Source of the DNA: Planctomycetota bacterium
GTDB lineage: Bacteria; Planctomycetota; PUPC01; DSUN01
Direction: 5' to 3'
DNA length: 32,916 nucleotides
Assembly (NCBI GenBank): GCA_016872875.1
Contig: VGYW01000031.1
Span: 1-32,916 of the forward strand
Shown here: positions 21,019-29,618 of the stretch, in pieces
How positions within the stretch are numbered: position 1 is the stretch's first letter
How the letters are laid out: every line of letters begins with the position of its first letter
The notes under the pieces: generated by a model
What the model was told of the DNA's origin: nothing
The model's input: only the letters and a program-made list of their open reading frames with translations
The model's database searches: none
Made by a program: the position numbers and the translations under genes

Positions 21019-21809
21019 TGGGCACCAGCCTTCCCCTGCTTATCCTCCTGTGCGCCGCCCCCATGAGGACCGAAGTGGAGAGCCCCCCGAAGATCACCGA
21101 CGTGCCCCCCGCGCTCAAGCTGGCACCGTTCTACCGGAAGTACCTTGACTGTGACGGGCTGCCCGTGGTTGCTTCGGAGAAGGTGCCCGACGCGGCGTTG
21201 CTCGAGGCCCGCCGCATCGTGAAGGCGATGATGGGGAAGCGGCCCGACGTGCTCCAGGCCATCGCCCGCAAGGGCATCCGCCTCGCCGTCATGGCCAAGA
21301 CCGAAGTCACCACCGACATCCCCGAGCACAGCGACCTGACGCCCAAGGACTTCTGGGCCACCCGCGCCCGCGGCCTCGGCGCCACCCTCATCCGCCCAGC
21401 CGTCAGTTGCGCAGAGGAGAACCTCCTCGGCTACGAGAAGGACAAGTATTGGGCCGAGTGCATCCTCATCCACGAATTCGCCCACACGGTCCACGAGATC
21501 GGCCTGGCCGAGACCGACAAGGCCTTCGGCGACCGCCTGAAGCAGGCATACGACGCCGCGGTGAAGAAGGGCCTCTGGCAGAACACCTACGCCGGCAAGA
21601 ACCCCAACGAGTACTGGGCCGAGGGAGTCCAGGCCTGGTACAACGCCGCCAACTACGCCGACCCGCCCAACGGCGTCCACAACCACGTCAATCGCCGCGA
21701 CGTGTTGAAGACCTACGACCCGGCCCTCGCCGCCCTCATCGAGGAGGTCTTCGGCGCCGCCGAGTGCCACCCCGCCCAACGCTTGCGCTCGGGTCCGAAG
21801 AGGAAGTAG
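21018..21809 (+). CDS. Secreted HExxH metallopeptidase-like protein
   Basis: This 263-residue protein starts with a short signal peptide (MGTSLPLLILLCAAP). The zinc motif ILIHEFAHTVHEIG is at about residues 147-160, and a second acidic motif NPNEYWAEGVQAWYN lies about 45 residues later. Its Glu could be the third zinc ligand of a gluzincin, as in lethal-factor-like or related peptidases. No prosegment is obvious. Substrate and exact family are not recognised. It is the last gene of the operon and is coupled to the FG-GAP gene by TGATG. A repeat element and then the convergent glpD follow. Confidence 0.75.
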   Translation: MGTSLPLLILLCAAPMRTEVESPPKITDVPPALKLAPFYRKYLDCDGLPVVASEKVPDAALLEARRIVKAMMGKRPDVLQAIARKGIRLAVMAKTEVTTDIPEHSDLTPKDFWATRARGLGATLIRPAVSCAEENLLGYEKDKYWAECILIHEFAHTVHEIGLAETDKAFGDRLKQAYDAAVKKGLWQNTYAGKNPNEYWAEGVQAWYNAANYADPPNGVHNHVNRRDVLKTYDPALAALIEEVFGAAECHPAQRLRSGPKRK

Positions 21810-21835
21810 CTCCTCATACGGAATGCTCTGGGTTT

Positions 21836-21902
21836 GTAGTGCGGCCTCCAGGCCGTGTCTGGACTTGCGGCGAGGCGCGACACGGGCTGAAGCCCGCACT
21901 AC
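21836..21902. repeat. Palindromic repeat element (GTAGTGCGG type) between convergent genes
   Basis: Outer arms GTAGTGCGGCCT (21836-21847) and AGCCCGCACTAC (21891-21902) pair at 11 of 12 positions. Inner arms GGCCGTGTC and GACACGGGC pair at 8 of 9. It lies between the 3' ends of two convergent units and may act as a two-way terminator. A sibling half-element is in the sulfatase gene (26698). Confidence 0.75.
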
Positions 21903-21929
21903 GCACCGGGCGCGCTGAGCGGCAGGACG

Positions 21930-23645
21930 TTACGGCTGGGTGCCACCCTCAACGGCTTCCGTTGAGGGTGTGGGGGGTGTGGTTTCCTCAAGTGCGCGGC
22001 GGACCTCTTCCTCTCTCCTTCGCTCGTCCCAGGCGAGCACTCGTCCGATGACTCCGGCCAGCTCGGCGAGGGCGGCGGGGGTGGCCAGGCCGCGCAGGGC
22101 GATGGTGCTGCGGCGGAAGATGAGGTCGGCGAGATGGACGACGTGCTCCGCCGCTGCGATGCGCTCAATCTCGGCCACCGTGTAGTCGGGGAGGGACTTG
22201 AGGGGCGTGTCTGCCCGGGCGCCGTCCTTCGGCACGTAGAAAACGCAGTTCGTGCCGTAGCGGGCGAGCAGGACGGCGAGGCGCTCGCGGCTCACGCCCC
22301 ACTCTTCGGACAGCCGCGAGAGCCAGAGCTCCCTCCCACGCTCGCCGGGGGGGAAGCTCCGCCCGCCGCCGATGGCCAGGTCGCGGGTCGAGCAGCGCCT
22401 CTCGACGCCTAGGCGCCCGAGAAGCTGGTCGGCCACCTCCTCCGCGAAGGCGCGAAAGGTGGTCCACTTGCCACCGATGAGGCAGAAGACCGGGAAGGAC
22501 CTGTCGCCCTCGGGCTCGATGACGCGGATGGAGTGGCCGCGGGTGATGGTGGCGGTGACGCCTTTGGCGCTGGCTGGGAGGGGCCGCACGCCGCAGAAGG
22601 CGCAGACGATCTGGCCGCGGCGGACCTCGATGGCCGGGAAGACGCCCCGCAGGGTCGCGAGCATGTAGGCGACCTCGGCCTCGTCGCAGCGGGCCTCGTC
22701 GGGGTCCTCGATGCGGATGTCGGTCGAGCCCATCAGCACCTTGCCGCGGAATGGGATGGCGATGCAGATGCGGCCGTCGGAGTGCTCGTAGTAGACCATG
22801 CGGTCACCGAGGGCAGCGGCGAGCTCGGGGCTGTCCACCACCAGGTGTGAGCCTTTCGTGCCGCCCATGAAGCGGGTCTTCAGGCCGAGCGTGGCGTTCG
22901 CCTTGTCCACCCAGGCGCCCGTGGCGTTCACCACGATGCGGGGGCGCACGGTGGCGGTCCGGCCCGTAACCTCGTCGCGGAGGACGATGGTTCCGCCCTC
23001 CACCCTCTCAGGCCGAACGTAGTTCAGGGCGAGGCACTTATCGTTCGCGTGGCAGGCGTCGTCGAGCATCTCGATGCAGAGGCGCTCGGCCTCGGAAATC
23101 TGGGCGTCCCAATAGGTCGCCGTGGCCTTGATGCGGGGGTTGAGGCCGGGCAGCTCGGCGAGGGATTTCTTCTTCGAGGTGAAGAAGTGGCGCGGCGTGC
23201 GGCGGCTCTTGCGGGTCACGAAGTCATAGAATGAGAGTCCGAGCTTGACGAGGAGCGCGCCGCGTCCGCCTGGCCTTGCGTCGAAGCCCGCGAAGATGAG
23301 CGCCGAGCGCCACGCCCCGCCGAGCCAGGAGAAGAGCGGGATCGTGGTCTTCTGCGGGGTGACGTAGTGGGGGGCGTTGTCGAGGAGGCGATTGCGCTCG
23401 ATGAGCGACTCGCGGACGAGCCTGAACTCGCGGCACTCGAGGTAGCGCAGGCCGCCGTGGATCATGCGCGACGCCTTCGAGCTCGCGCCCGCCACGAAGT
23501 CCGCCTTGTCCACCAGCAGGCACTCGACCCCCTGGAGCGCGAGCTCGCGGAACAGCCCGACGCCGTTCACCCCTCCGCCCAGGATGAGCACGGGCACGTC
23601 GGGCTTCTGCTCGATCTTGCGAAATGTCGTGGGGCGGTCATACAT
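21930..23645 (-). CDS. glpD: FAD-dependent glycerol-3-phosphate dehydrogenase
   Basis: This 571-residue membrane-associated flavoprotein oxidises glycerol-3-phosphate to dihydroxyacetone phosphate and passes electrons to quinone. The N-terminal FAD motif is LILGGGVNGVGLFRELALQG. The family block ASSKASRMIHGGLRYLE follows, then PRIVVNATGAWVDK, and the substrate region FRGKVLMGSTDI. The DAO C-terminal helical domain begins after FRAFAEEVADQLL. The length is slightly above E. coli GlpD because of a 3' tail (TPSTEAVEGGTQP) coded by a perfect hairpin. It lies six bases after the GH32 stop, so the two are co-transcribed. With the GldA-like enzyme it could connect triose and polyol pools, but the two are in opposite operons. 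Confidence 0.92.
   Translation of the reverse strand: MYDRPTTFRKIEQKPDVPVLILGGGVNGVGLFRELALQGVECLLVDKADFVAGASSKASRMIHGGLRYLECREFRLVRESLIERNRLLDNAPHYVTPQKTTIPLFSWLGGAWRSALIFAGFDARPGGRGALLVKLGLSFYDFVTRKSRRTPRHFFTSKKKSLAELPGLNPRIKATATYWDAQISEAERLCIEMLDDACHANDKCLALNYVRPERVEGGTIVLRDEVTGRTATVRPRIVVNATGAWVDKANATLGLKTRFMGGTKGSHLVVDSPELAAALGDRMVYYEHSDGRICIAIPFRGKVLMGSTDIRIEDPDEARCDEAEVAYMLATLRGVFPAIEVRRGQIVCAFCGVRPLPASAKGVTATITRGHSIRVIEPEGDRSFPVFCLIGGKWTTFRAFAEEVADQLLGRLGVERRCSTRDLAIGGGRSFPPGERGRELWLSRLSEEWGVSRERLAVLLARYGTNCVFYVPKDGARADTPLKSLPDYTVAEIERIAAAEHVVHLADLIFRRSTIALRGLATPAALAELAGVIGRVLAWDERRREEEVRRALEETTPPTPSTEAVEGGTQP
21944..21970. terminator. Perfect 12-bp hairpin at the 3' end of glpD
   Basis: CACCCTCAACGG and CCGTTGAGGGTG are perfect inverted copies with a 3-base loop. 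The hairpin lies inside the last codons of glpD. No T-run is present, so it could be a terminator-like 3' stabiliser or a short palindromic repeat. Confidence 0.5.
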
Positions 23646-23651
23646 TGCCAG

Positions 23652-25778
23652 TTACCAGGCGGACCGGAGCTCGTGGACTTCGAGGAGAGCGAACCTGGCC
23701 GCTCCGCCCTTGCTGAAGAGCTCGAGCAAGCGATTGTCGTCGGGCGGGATGGCGCCCACGGGCATGTAGATGCGGCCACGATTGGCGAAGACCTCGACCG
23801 ACGTGCGGTCCACCAGAACCTCCAGGCGTATCTTCCCCCCTTCGGGCTTGAGAGGCGCTTTGCAGCCTTTGCAGTCCAGCTCCGCCTGCTTCGCGCGGTA
23901 GACGACAGGAGTTCCGCGGGTATTGAGGCCGATCTCCGCGGCGTCGCCAGGCTCGAACTCGGCGACGATGTGGAAGAGGTCGCCCTCGATGCCCTTCAGC
24001 GGGTTCTCGCCCTCCTTGACCAGCAGGCCCTTCCACTCGTGCTTCTTTGCGTGAAGCAGCTCGATCTCGCGGACCGGCTCGGCGAACATGCGGACGCCTT
24101 CCTCAGTGGTGCGGAGGGTGAGGACTACGGGGAAGTTCATCATTTGGTTGAAGGGCATGTCCTTGTGGCCGACGCGTCCCCAGGCGATCTGGATGCGGCG
24201 GCCGTCCTCGACCGGGATGTCGCTGAAGGTCTGCGAGGCGTAGAAGCAGTCGCCCCAGTTGAAGCGGTGCTTGCCCTGATGCTCGGGCGTAAAGGTCTTG
24301 CCGTCGAATGAGCCGACGGCATACGCCCCGTCGGCGGCGTAGACGACCCACCGGGTCTTCGCCTTGTCGCCGTCCACGGGCAGCTCGAAGATCTCGGGGC
24401 ACTCGAAGTAGCCCTCGGTGCGGCTCTGAAACGTCCAGTCCTTCAGGTTGGGCGAGGTGTGGAAGGCGATCCAGCGCTTGCCCTGGAACTCGTCGTAGAC
24501 GGCCATGACCCAATGCTTGCTCGGCGCGTGCCAGATGAGCTTGGGGTCGCGGCCCGCGTGCTTGACGACGGGGTTCTTCTCGTAGTCGGTGAACGTGCGG
24601 CCGCGGTCGTTGGAATAGGCGATGGCCTCGCCGCGGCCTGTGCTCGTGTAGGCGGCCACGAGCACGTCCTCGTCGCCCTTCTTCCAGCCGGCCGTGTTCT
24701 CCTTGTCCACGACGGCGCTGCCGCTGAACACCCAGTCGCCGTAGCGGAAGGGGTAGATGGCGATGGGCAGCTCGGTCCAGCGCACGAGGTCCTTGCTCAC
24801 GGCGTGGCCCCAGTGCATGTTGCCCCAGTTCCAGCCGTAGGGGTTGTGCTGGTAGTAGAGGTGGTATTCGCCCTTGTAGTAGACGAGGCCGTTCGGGTCG
24901 TTGTTCCAGCCGCGGCGCGAGGAGAAGTGGAATTGCGGGCGATACTTCTCCTTGTAGAGGCTCGCGGCGTCGGGCACGTCGTCCGCCTGGGCGATGGCGT
25001 CGAGGGCCTTCGATTCCTCGGGCAGTCGGCCGATGTCAATCCTGGCCTTCTGGCCCTTGTGGGCGGCCATGTCGAGGAACACCCAGAAGTCGGGCTCCCC
25101 CTCGGCAAGCTCGATGTCGAACTCGTCCACAGTCTTCTCTCCAACCGACACCTTCATTCGCTGCTTCGCGGCGCCGTTCTTGACGGGCAGGTGGAGGTAG
25201 CGCTTCTCGATTGCGAGCTCTCGCATGGCCGGCTTCTCCTCTCGCTTGCGGTCTGTCTGGATGATGTGGTCAACGTTGATGTGCCCCCAGCCGCCGGTGC
25301 GCTTGTCCACGATCTGGAGCACGGCCTCCCTGCCCGCGAGGTCGGCGACGTCCCAGGCCTGCCACGCGAGGCGTTCGGAGCCGCCGGGCTGGACGTTTGG
25401 CCCCGTGGCCGTGCGGACGGCTTTGCCGTCCACGAGAAGGGCCATGTAGGTCTCGTCCTTGTAGCCCCCGCCGCCGATGAGGAAGCAGATGAACCTGCGC
25501 TGGACCTTGAAGGGCGGGGAGGTGAGGGTGCCGGTCGTCCCATCGCCCTTGAAGTACGTGTTCACGAGACCCTTGCCCAGGAAGCCGCTCACGGGCATCT
25601 GGCGTGGGAGGGTGCCGCGGGCAGGGCCTGGCCCGAATGCCTCGCCCTCCGCCTTCCACTCGCCATAGTCCTTCCCCTCGAAGTCGGCGATGAGGACGTC
25701 CTCCGCACCGAGGGAGAACGCCGCCACAAAGAGACAGGGAACCAATGCCCCTGAAGTGCTCACGCGCTTCGTTGCCAT
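23652..25778 (-). CDS. Secreted GH32 fructosidase (levanase/inulinase/invertase-like)
   Basis: This 708-residue exported enzyme hydrolyses beta-fructosides such as levan, inulin or sucrose. After a signal peptide (about residues 1-25, ending near SLGAED) there is an N-terminal beta domain of about 240 residues with ADFEGKDYGEWKAEGEAFG and the WGHINVDHI block seen in many PVC GH32 proteins. The five-bladed propeller has the nucleophile Asp in WNNDPNG (D294), the stabilising Asp in RDPK (412) and the acid/base Glu in the EC motif of YFECPEIFELP (E460). The C-terminal beta-sandwich runs from about 560, with LRLEVLVDRTSVEVFANRG-like family sequence. The start has GGAGG three bases before, an unusually short spacing. 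Natural substrate is uncertain. glpD follows six bases later. Confidence 0.93.
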   Translation of the reverse strand: MATKRVSTSGALVPCLFVAAFSLGAEDVLIADFEGKDYGEWKAEGEAFGPGPARGTLPRQMPVSGFLGKGLVNTYFKGDGTTGTLTSPPFKVQRRFICFLIGGGGYKDETYMALLVDGKAVRTATGPNVQPGGSERLAWQAWDVADLAGREAVLQIVDKRTGGWGHINVDHIIQTDRKREEKPAMRELAIEKRYLHLPVKNGAAKQRMKVSVGEKTVDEFDIELAEGEPDFWVFLDMAAHKGQKARIDIGRLPEESKALDAIAQADDVPDAASLYKEKYRPQFHFSSRRGWNNDPNGLVYYKGEYHLYYQHNPYGWNWGNMHWGHAVSKDLVRWTELPIAIYPFRYGDWVFSGSAVVDKENTAGWKKGDEDVLVAAYTSTGRGEAIAYSNDRGRTFTDYEKNPVVKHAGRDPKLIWHAPSKHWVMAVYDEFQGKRWIAFHTSPNLKDWTFQSRTEGYFECPEIFELPVDGDKAKTRWVVYAADGAYAVGSFDGKTFTPEHQGKHRFNWGDCFYASQTFSDIPVEDGRRIQIAWGRVGHKDMPFNQMMNFPVVLTLRTTEEGVRMFAEPVREIELLHAKKHEWKGLLVKEGENPLKGIEGDLFHIVAEFEPGDAAEIGLNTRGTPVVYRAKQAELDCKGCKAPLKPEGGKIRLEVLVDRTSVEVFANRGRIYMPVGAIPPDDNRLLELFSKGGAARFALLEVHELRSAW

Positions 25779-25942
25779 AGGCCTCCAATCTCGTGGGACC
25801 GAGAACCACTTGCCTCAGGAAGGACCAATGATAGGCATGTCCCCCCTTTGGCGCAACATACGGCGTTGCCGAGCATTGCCCCCGGTTTTGGCAGATTGCC
25901 CTGTAGCCCCGACAGGGGCGTGCAATATCAGCCCGGGGCGAA

Positions 25943-26221
25943 GCCCTGATCTTTGCCCACATCTCGGGGCCTTGTAGCCCGCCGACGCGGGCGACCCAGC
26001 CGTAGCCCAGGGCGACCGCAGGGAGCCCTGGGATGGCGCGTCCCCCCCATCCAAGCCCCCGAAGGGGGCGTTTCACGCCCATTGAATCGCCCCGCTTCGG
26101 GGGCTCTACGCTGGCGGGGCCTTTTCCCAGGGCTCCCTTCGGTCGCCCTGGGCTACGGCTCAAACGCCCCCATTCGGGGGCTAAACCCCAGCCCCCAGAA
26201 GATGTGGGCAAAGATCAGGGC
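25943..26221. repeat. Large composite inverted repeat between GH32 and sulfatase genes
   Basis: Two nested pairs of inverted arms are clear. 25943-25964 pairs with 26200-26221 perfectly (22 bp). 26000-26033 pairs with 26125-26158 at 33 of 34 positions. The central 91 bp has smaller CCCGAAGGGGG-type palindromes. No protein is coded. The whole 25779-26372 gap is filled by this element and the hairpin at 26318. It looks like a dispersed PVC-type intergenic repeat. Confidence 0.8.
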
Positions 26222-26317
26222 GAAGCCCTGGGTCGCAAGCTGCGCCCCTCTGCCCGCTCCGCGGGAGTCCAAAGCGGCGACTTTGTCGCCGCACTCCATA
26301 ATCCTCCCTTGAACGAA

Positions 26318-26355
26318 GCAGGAGGTAGCCCGCTTCTCCGAGGCGGGTTCCTGCT
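26318..26355 (-). terminator. Hairpin downstream of the sulfatase gene
   Basis: AGCAGGA (26318-26324) pairs with TCCTGCT (26349-26355), and an inner CCCGC/GCGGG pair extends the stem. It lies 18 bases after the sulfatase stop codon on the minus strand. No clear U-tract follows. It shares CTCCGAGGCGG with the gap at 13928. Confidence 0.5.
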
Positions 26356-26372
26356 TATGCCCCTGCGTGCCG

Positions 26373-28070
26373 TCACTTCCCTTTCCCCTTGCCCTTCGGC
26401 GGCGCGGGGGGTGGGCCGGCCTGGGCGCGGAACTGGGCCTCAAGCTCCTGCCACTTGGCCGTCATCGCGGCGAGGCGTTCGGGCTGCCTGGCGGCCAGGT
26501 CCACCATCTCGCAGCGGTCGGTCGAGAGGTCGTGCAGTTCCCAGACATCCTTGTCCTCGCGGGCGGAGACGAGCTTCCACTTGCCCTCGATGAGAGCGCG
26601 GTTGCCCTCGTGGTGGAAGAACAAGTGCTCTCGCGTCACCGCGCCGTCGCGCGCGAAGGCCGGCACGATGCTCTTGCCCGGGAGCGGCGGCCCGTTCGTA
26701 GTGCCGCCTTCAGGCGGTCTTGCCAGCTCAAGCAATGTCGGAACGAAGTCAATCACATGGCACTGGTCGTGCCTCAGCTCGCCCGGTGCTTTGATGCCCT
26801 TTGGCCAGTGGACGATCCAGGGGGTCGCGATGCCGCCCTCGTGGACCCATATCTTGTGGCGGCGGAAGGGGGCGTTCGAGGCGCTCGCCCAGCCTGGGCC
26901 GAGGCAGAGGTACGACGCCCCCGAGCCCATCGGCGCCTTGGGGTCGTGCTTGTCCCCCCGAATCAGAATCGTCGCGTCCGCCCCATTGTCCGAGAGGAAG
27001 AAGATGAGCGTGTCGTCGAGCGCGCCCATCGCGCGCAGTTGCTCGATCACCCGCCCGATGTCGCGGTCCATGCGGTCTATCATCGCCGCGTGAATCGCCA
27101 TCTTAGTTGCCTGGAACTTCCGCTGCTCCTCCGTGAGGTTCTTCCACGCAATCGGATGAAGCTCCTCGCCGGGGCCGAGGGAGTCGAGGAACTCCTTCCT
27201 GAAGTAGCGCGGCGTGAAGGCGGTCTCGAGGGGCGAGAGGGCGCAGTTGACGATCCCCATCTCCCTCAGCCGTTTCCAGCGACGCTCGCGAACCACATCC
27301 CAACCGTCAAGGTAGCGCTCGCGGTAGCGCGCGATGTCCTCCTGGAAGGCGTGGAGGGGGAAGTGGGGGACGGTGAAGGCGAGGTAGCCGAAGAAGGGCT
27401 TGTCGGCGTGGTTCGCCGCGTGGTCCTTGAGGCAGCGGATCATGTGGTCGGCCATGTAGGTCGCCGTGTAATAGCCGTCGTCGGGCTTGGCGGGCGGGAG
27501 CGGCTGGTCGTCCTCCTGGTGGGTGCGGGGGTAGAAGTGGCGGTCGTGGTCGTCGAGCTTGTAGGAGCGGTCGAAGCCGCCGTCGGCGCACGGCTTGGGC
27601 GCGCCCATGACGTGCCACTTGCCGCTGTGGTAGCAGCGGTAGCCCGCGGGCTTCAGATAGTGCGGCAGCAGACGCGCCCAGAGCGGCAACCGGCCTTGGG
27701 GCGGGTCCATGCGCACCTGTTGGGCATAGTAGCCGGTCATGATGCACGAGCGGGTCGGCCAGCAGCGGGCGGTCGAGTAGCCGTGCGTGAACCTCACGCC
27801 CCCTGCGGCGAGCCTATCGAGGTTAGGCGTCTCGATCTCCCCCCCATAGCACCCAATATCCGAGAAGCCCATATCATCGGCCACGATGACAAGGAAGTTT
27901 GGATGGGTGGATGATTGGATGGGTGGATGGGTGTCCTTTCTTTCATGCATTCTTCCATTCCTCCATTCATCCCCTTTGCGATTCTCGGCGCCGGCGCCGG
28001 TCCTTGGCATCATCGCCAGGCCCGCCAGCCCGGCTACCCCCAGTGCTTCGCGGCGGGTGAGTCGTGCCAT
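26373..28070 (-). CDS. Tat-exported sulfatase
   Basis: A type I (formylglycine) sulfatase of 565 residues from the chosen start, acting in periplasm or outside. The N-terminus MARLTRREALGVAGLAGLA is a Tat-like signal. The metal site begins NFLVIVADDMGFSDIGCYG. The catalytic Cys is C103 in ARCWPTRSCIMTG, matching CxPxR. FFLSDNGAD holds the second metal-binding Asp/Asn. The C-terminal region ELHDLSTDRCEMVDLAARQPE is typical for the family. ATG 28070 is chosen because GAGGAG precedes it; the open frame extends to 28166 with non-signal sequence. Two stretches come from repeat DNA: residues about 33-57 before the sulfatase core, and PPEGGTTNG in the middle. Many PVC sulfatases work on algal or animal sulfated glycans; the substrate here is unknown. 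Confidence 0.92.
   Translation of the reverse strand: MARLTRREALGVAGLAGLAMMPRTGAGAENRKGDEWRNGRMHERKDTHPPIQSSTHPNFLVIVADDMGFSDIGCYGGEIETPNLDRLAAGGVRFTHGYSTARCWPTRSCIMTGYYAQQVRMDPPQGRLPLWARLLPHYLKPAGYRCYHSGKWHVMGAPKPCADGGFDRSYKLDDHDRHFYPRTHQEDDQPLPPAKPDDGYYTATYMADHMIRCLKDHAANHADKPFFGYLAFTVPHFPLHAFQEDIARYRERYLDGWDVVRERRWKRLREMGIVNCALSPLETAFTPRYFRKEFLDSLGPGEELHPIAWKNLTEEQRKFQATKMAIHAAMIDRMDRDIGRVIEQLRAMGALDDTLIFFLSDNGADATILIRGDKHDPKAPMGSGASYLCLGPGWASASNAPFRRHKIWVHEGGIATPWIVHWPKGIKAPGELRHDQCHVIDFVPTLLELARPPEGGTTNGPPLPGKSIVPAFARDGAVTREHLFFHHEGNRALIEGKWKLVSAREDKDVWELHDLSTDRCEMVDLAARQPERLAAMTAKWQELEAQFRAQAGPPPAPPKGKGKGK
26698..26723. repeat. Half palindromic element (GTAGTGCCGCCT type) inside the sulfatase gene
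   Basis: GTAGTGCCGCC, TTCA, GGCGGTCTTG: a GCCGCC/GGCGGT hairpin with the same GTAGTGC edge as the element at 21836. It codes for RPPEGGTT in frame, at a point where sulfatases usually have a loop. Confidence 0.65.
27901..27972. repeat. In-frame octamers (GGATGGGT/GGATGATT) with inverted tail in the sulfatase gene
   Basis: Four octamers (27901-27932) are followed by an inverted CATTC/CATCC-rich stretch to 27972. The tract encodes the spacer between the Tat signal and the NFLVIVADD core. It is the same octamer family as 11943-12013. Confidence 0.8.
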
Positions 28071-28255
28071 CGTCGTCTCCTCGGCGGCCTCGGTCGGCCG
28101 CCCCGCGCGCTCGCCGACGAGCCGCATGAGGAGGCCGGAGCTCTCCAGCCACACACCATGAAACAAACCAGGCCCCGAATGTCAACTTGCAGGCACTGAG
28201 GCCGGACGTACAATGGGGGCATGGGGTCCGAAGCGGCAAGGCGAACGGGGTCACG

Positions 28256-29566
28256 ATGAACGGTCCGACACGAACCGAAGGCGACGTTGCCAGGCAGGTG
28301 GACGAGCTGGTGGGGGGACTGGACCCGTCGGCGGCGAAGGAGGCTGTGGCCGAGGCGGCGGGCCGGCTCGTGGCGCTCGGGCGGGAGGGGGTGGCGTGCC
28401 TGGTGCGCGGCGCGCTGCGGCGGGGAGCCGGCCGACGCGAGAAGGCCGCGGCGCTCCTCGGATGCCTGACGGGCGAGCCGGCGCGCTGGGCGCTCCGGGA
28501 GCTCGAGCGCCTCCTCAACACCCGCTCGCCCAACCCCACCGAGCAGGTGTGGATGACGGTGCTGCTGAGGCGGCTGGAAGAGGCCACGTCGGGGGAGGGT
28601 GCGGCCCGCGGCGGGCGGGGGCTGGCCGACGACGCGCTGGACGACGAGGGGGAGCTGCTCCTCTGGCGCGAGGAGTTCGCCGCGCTGAGCACGGCGGACC
28701 AGCAGGCGGCCCTCGCGCCGGTCCTCCAGGACGGCACTCCGGCGCTCCTGCGGCTCCTCGAGGCGGCGATGAGCCTCCAGCTCCCGCACGTGGACGCGGC
28801 GATAGCGGGGGGGCTGGCGCGCTTTGCGACGCCGGAGGCGCTCCCGCTGCTGCGGGACCTCATGCGGCGGCGGGACCCTGGGGTGCGGAAGGCGGCCCGC
28901 GCGTCCCTCGTCGCGCTCCAGCGCCAGGGCGTGGCGGCGCGCGAGGTCTTCGTGGCCAGGGCCGGCTCCAGCGAGCCGGTCTGGGCCGCGCTCGCCACGC
29001 CGCCCGGCCCGGACGGCCGGATGCTCGTGGTGGTGGCGCGCGGACGGGGCCACGGGCTCCTGCGGTTCGCCGCGGTGGCGGTGGACCCCGTGGAGCTGGG
29101 CATCGCCACGGCCTGGGGCGAGGTGGGGCTGACGGCGGGGGACTTCCAGGCGCGCCTGGGCGAATACGGGCGGAAGACCGGGCAGCGGCTGGTGCGGGTG
29201 GAGCCGAACACGGCGCAGGCCCTGGTGGCCGCGGCGGAGGAGTACGCGCTGCGGCAGGGGCGGGCGCTGCCGGCCGACTACCTGGTGTGGCGGCGCTGCG
29301 TCGGCGGGCCGGAGCGGGCGGTCCAGTTGCCCGTCGTCTTCGGGCCGGCCTGCTCGGAGTGCGGCGCGCGGGTGCGGTCGGGCGACTTCTCGCGGGGCGG
29401 GGTGATTGCGGGGCGGGCGGCGGTGTGCGCGCGCTGCGTCGCCAAGCCGCTCGCGTGCTCCGGCTGCGGCCGGGCGCTCAACCGCCACACCGAGGAGGTC
29501 TTCGCCCGCCAGAGCGCCGAGGGCGCGAGGGTGGAGTTCATCTGCGAGCGCTGCGCGCGGGCCTGA
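28256..29566 (+). CDS. HEAT-like repeat protein with C-terminal zinc ribbons
   Basis: This 436-residue protein is not a recognised enzyme. Residues about 1-230 are Ala/Leu/Arg-rich helical pairs (for example EALPLLRDLMRRRDPGVRKAARASLVAL) typical of HEAT/PBS-lyase repeats, a protein-protein contact scaffold. A middle region of about 130 residues (AALATPPGPDGRMLVVVARGRGHGLLRFAAVAVDP) is reminiscent of a beta-containing domain of unknown function. The C-terminus has CSECG...CARC and CSGCG...CERC, two probable zinc ribbons. No signal peptide, so likely cytosolic. ATG 28256 is preferred by position, but its ribosome binding site is weak and an in-frame start at 28187 is possible. It stands alone, divergent from the sulfatase. 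Confidence 0.8.
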   Translation: MNGPTRTEGDVARQVDELVGGLDPSAAKEAVAEAAGRLVALGREGVACLVRGALRRGAGRREKAAALLGCLTGEPARWALRELERLLNTRSPNPTEQVWMTVLLRRLEEATSGEGAARGGRGLADDALDDEGELLLWREEFAALSTADQQAALAPVLQDGTPALLRLLEAAMSLQLPHVDAAIAGGLARFATPEALPLLRDLMRRRDPGVRKAARASLVALQRQGVAAREVFVARAGSSEPVWAALATPPGPDGRMLVVVARGRGHGLLRFAAVAVDPVELGIATAWGEVGLTAGDFQARLGEYGRKTGQRLVRVEPNTAQALVAAAEEYALRQGRALPADYLVWRRCVGGPERAVQLPVVFGPACSECGARVRSGDFSRGGVIAGRAAVCARCVAKPLACSGCGRALNRHTEEVFARQSAEGARVEFICERCARA

Positions 29567-29618
29567 CGAAGAAGAGATGACCACGCTCGCACATGGCAGT
29601 GCCTGGGTTCTCATCCGA

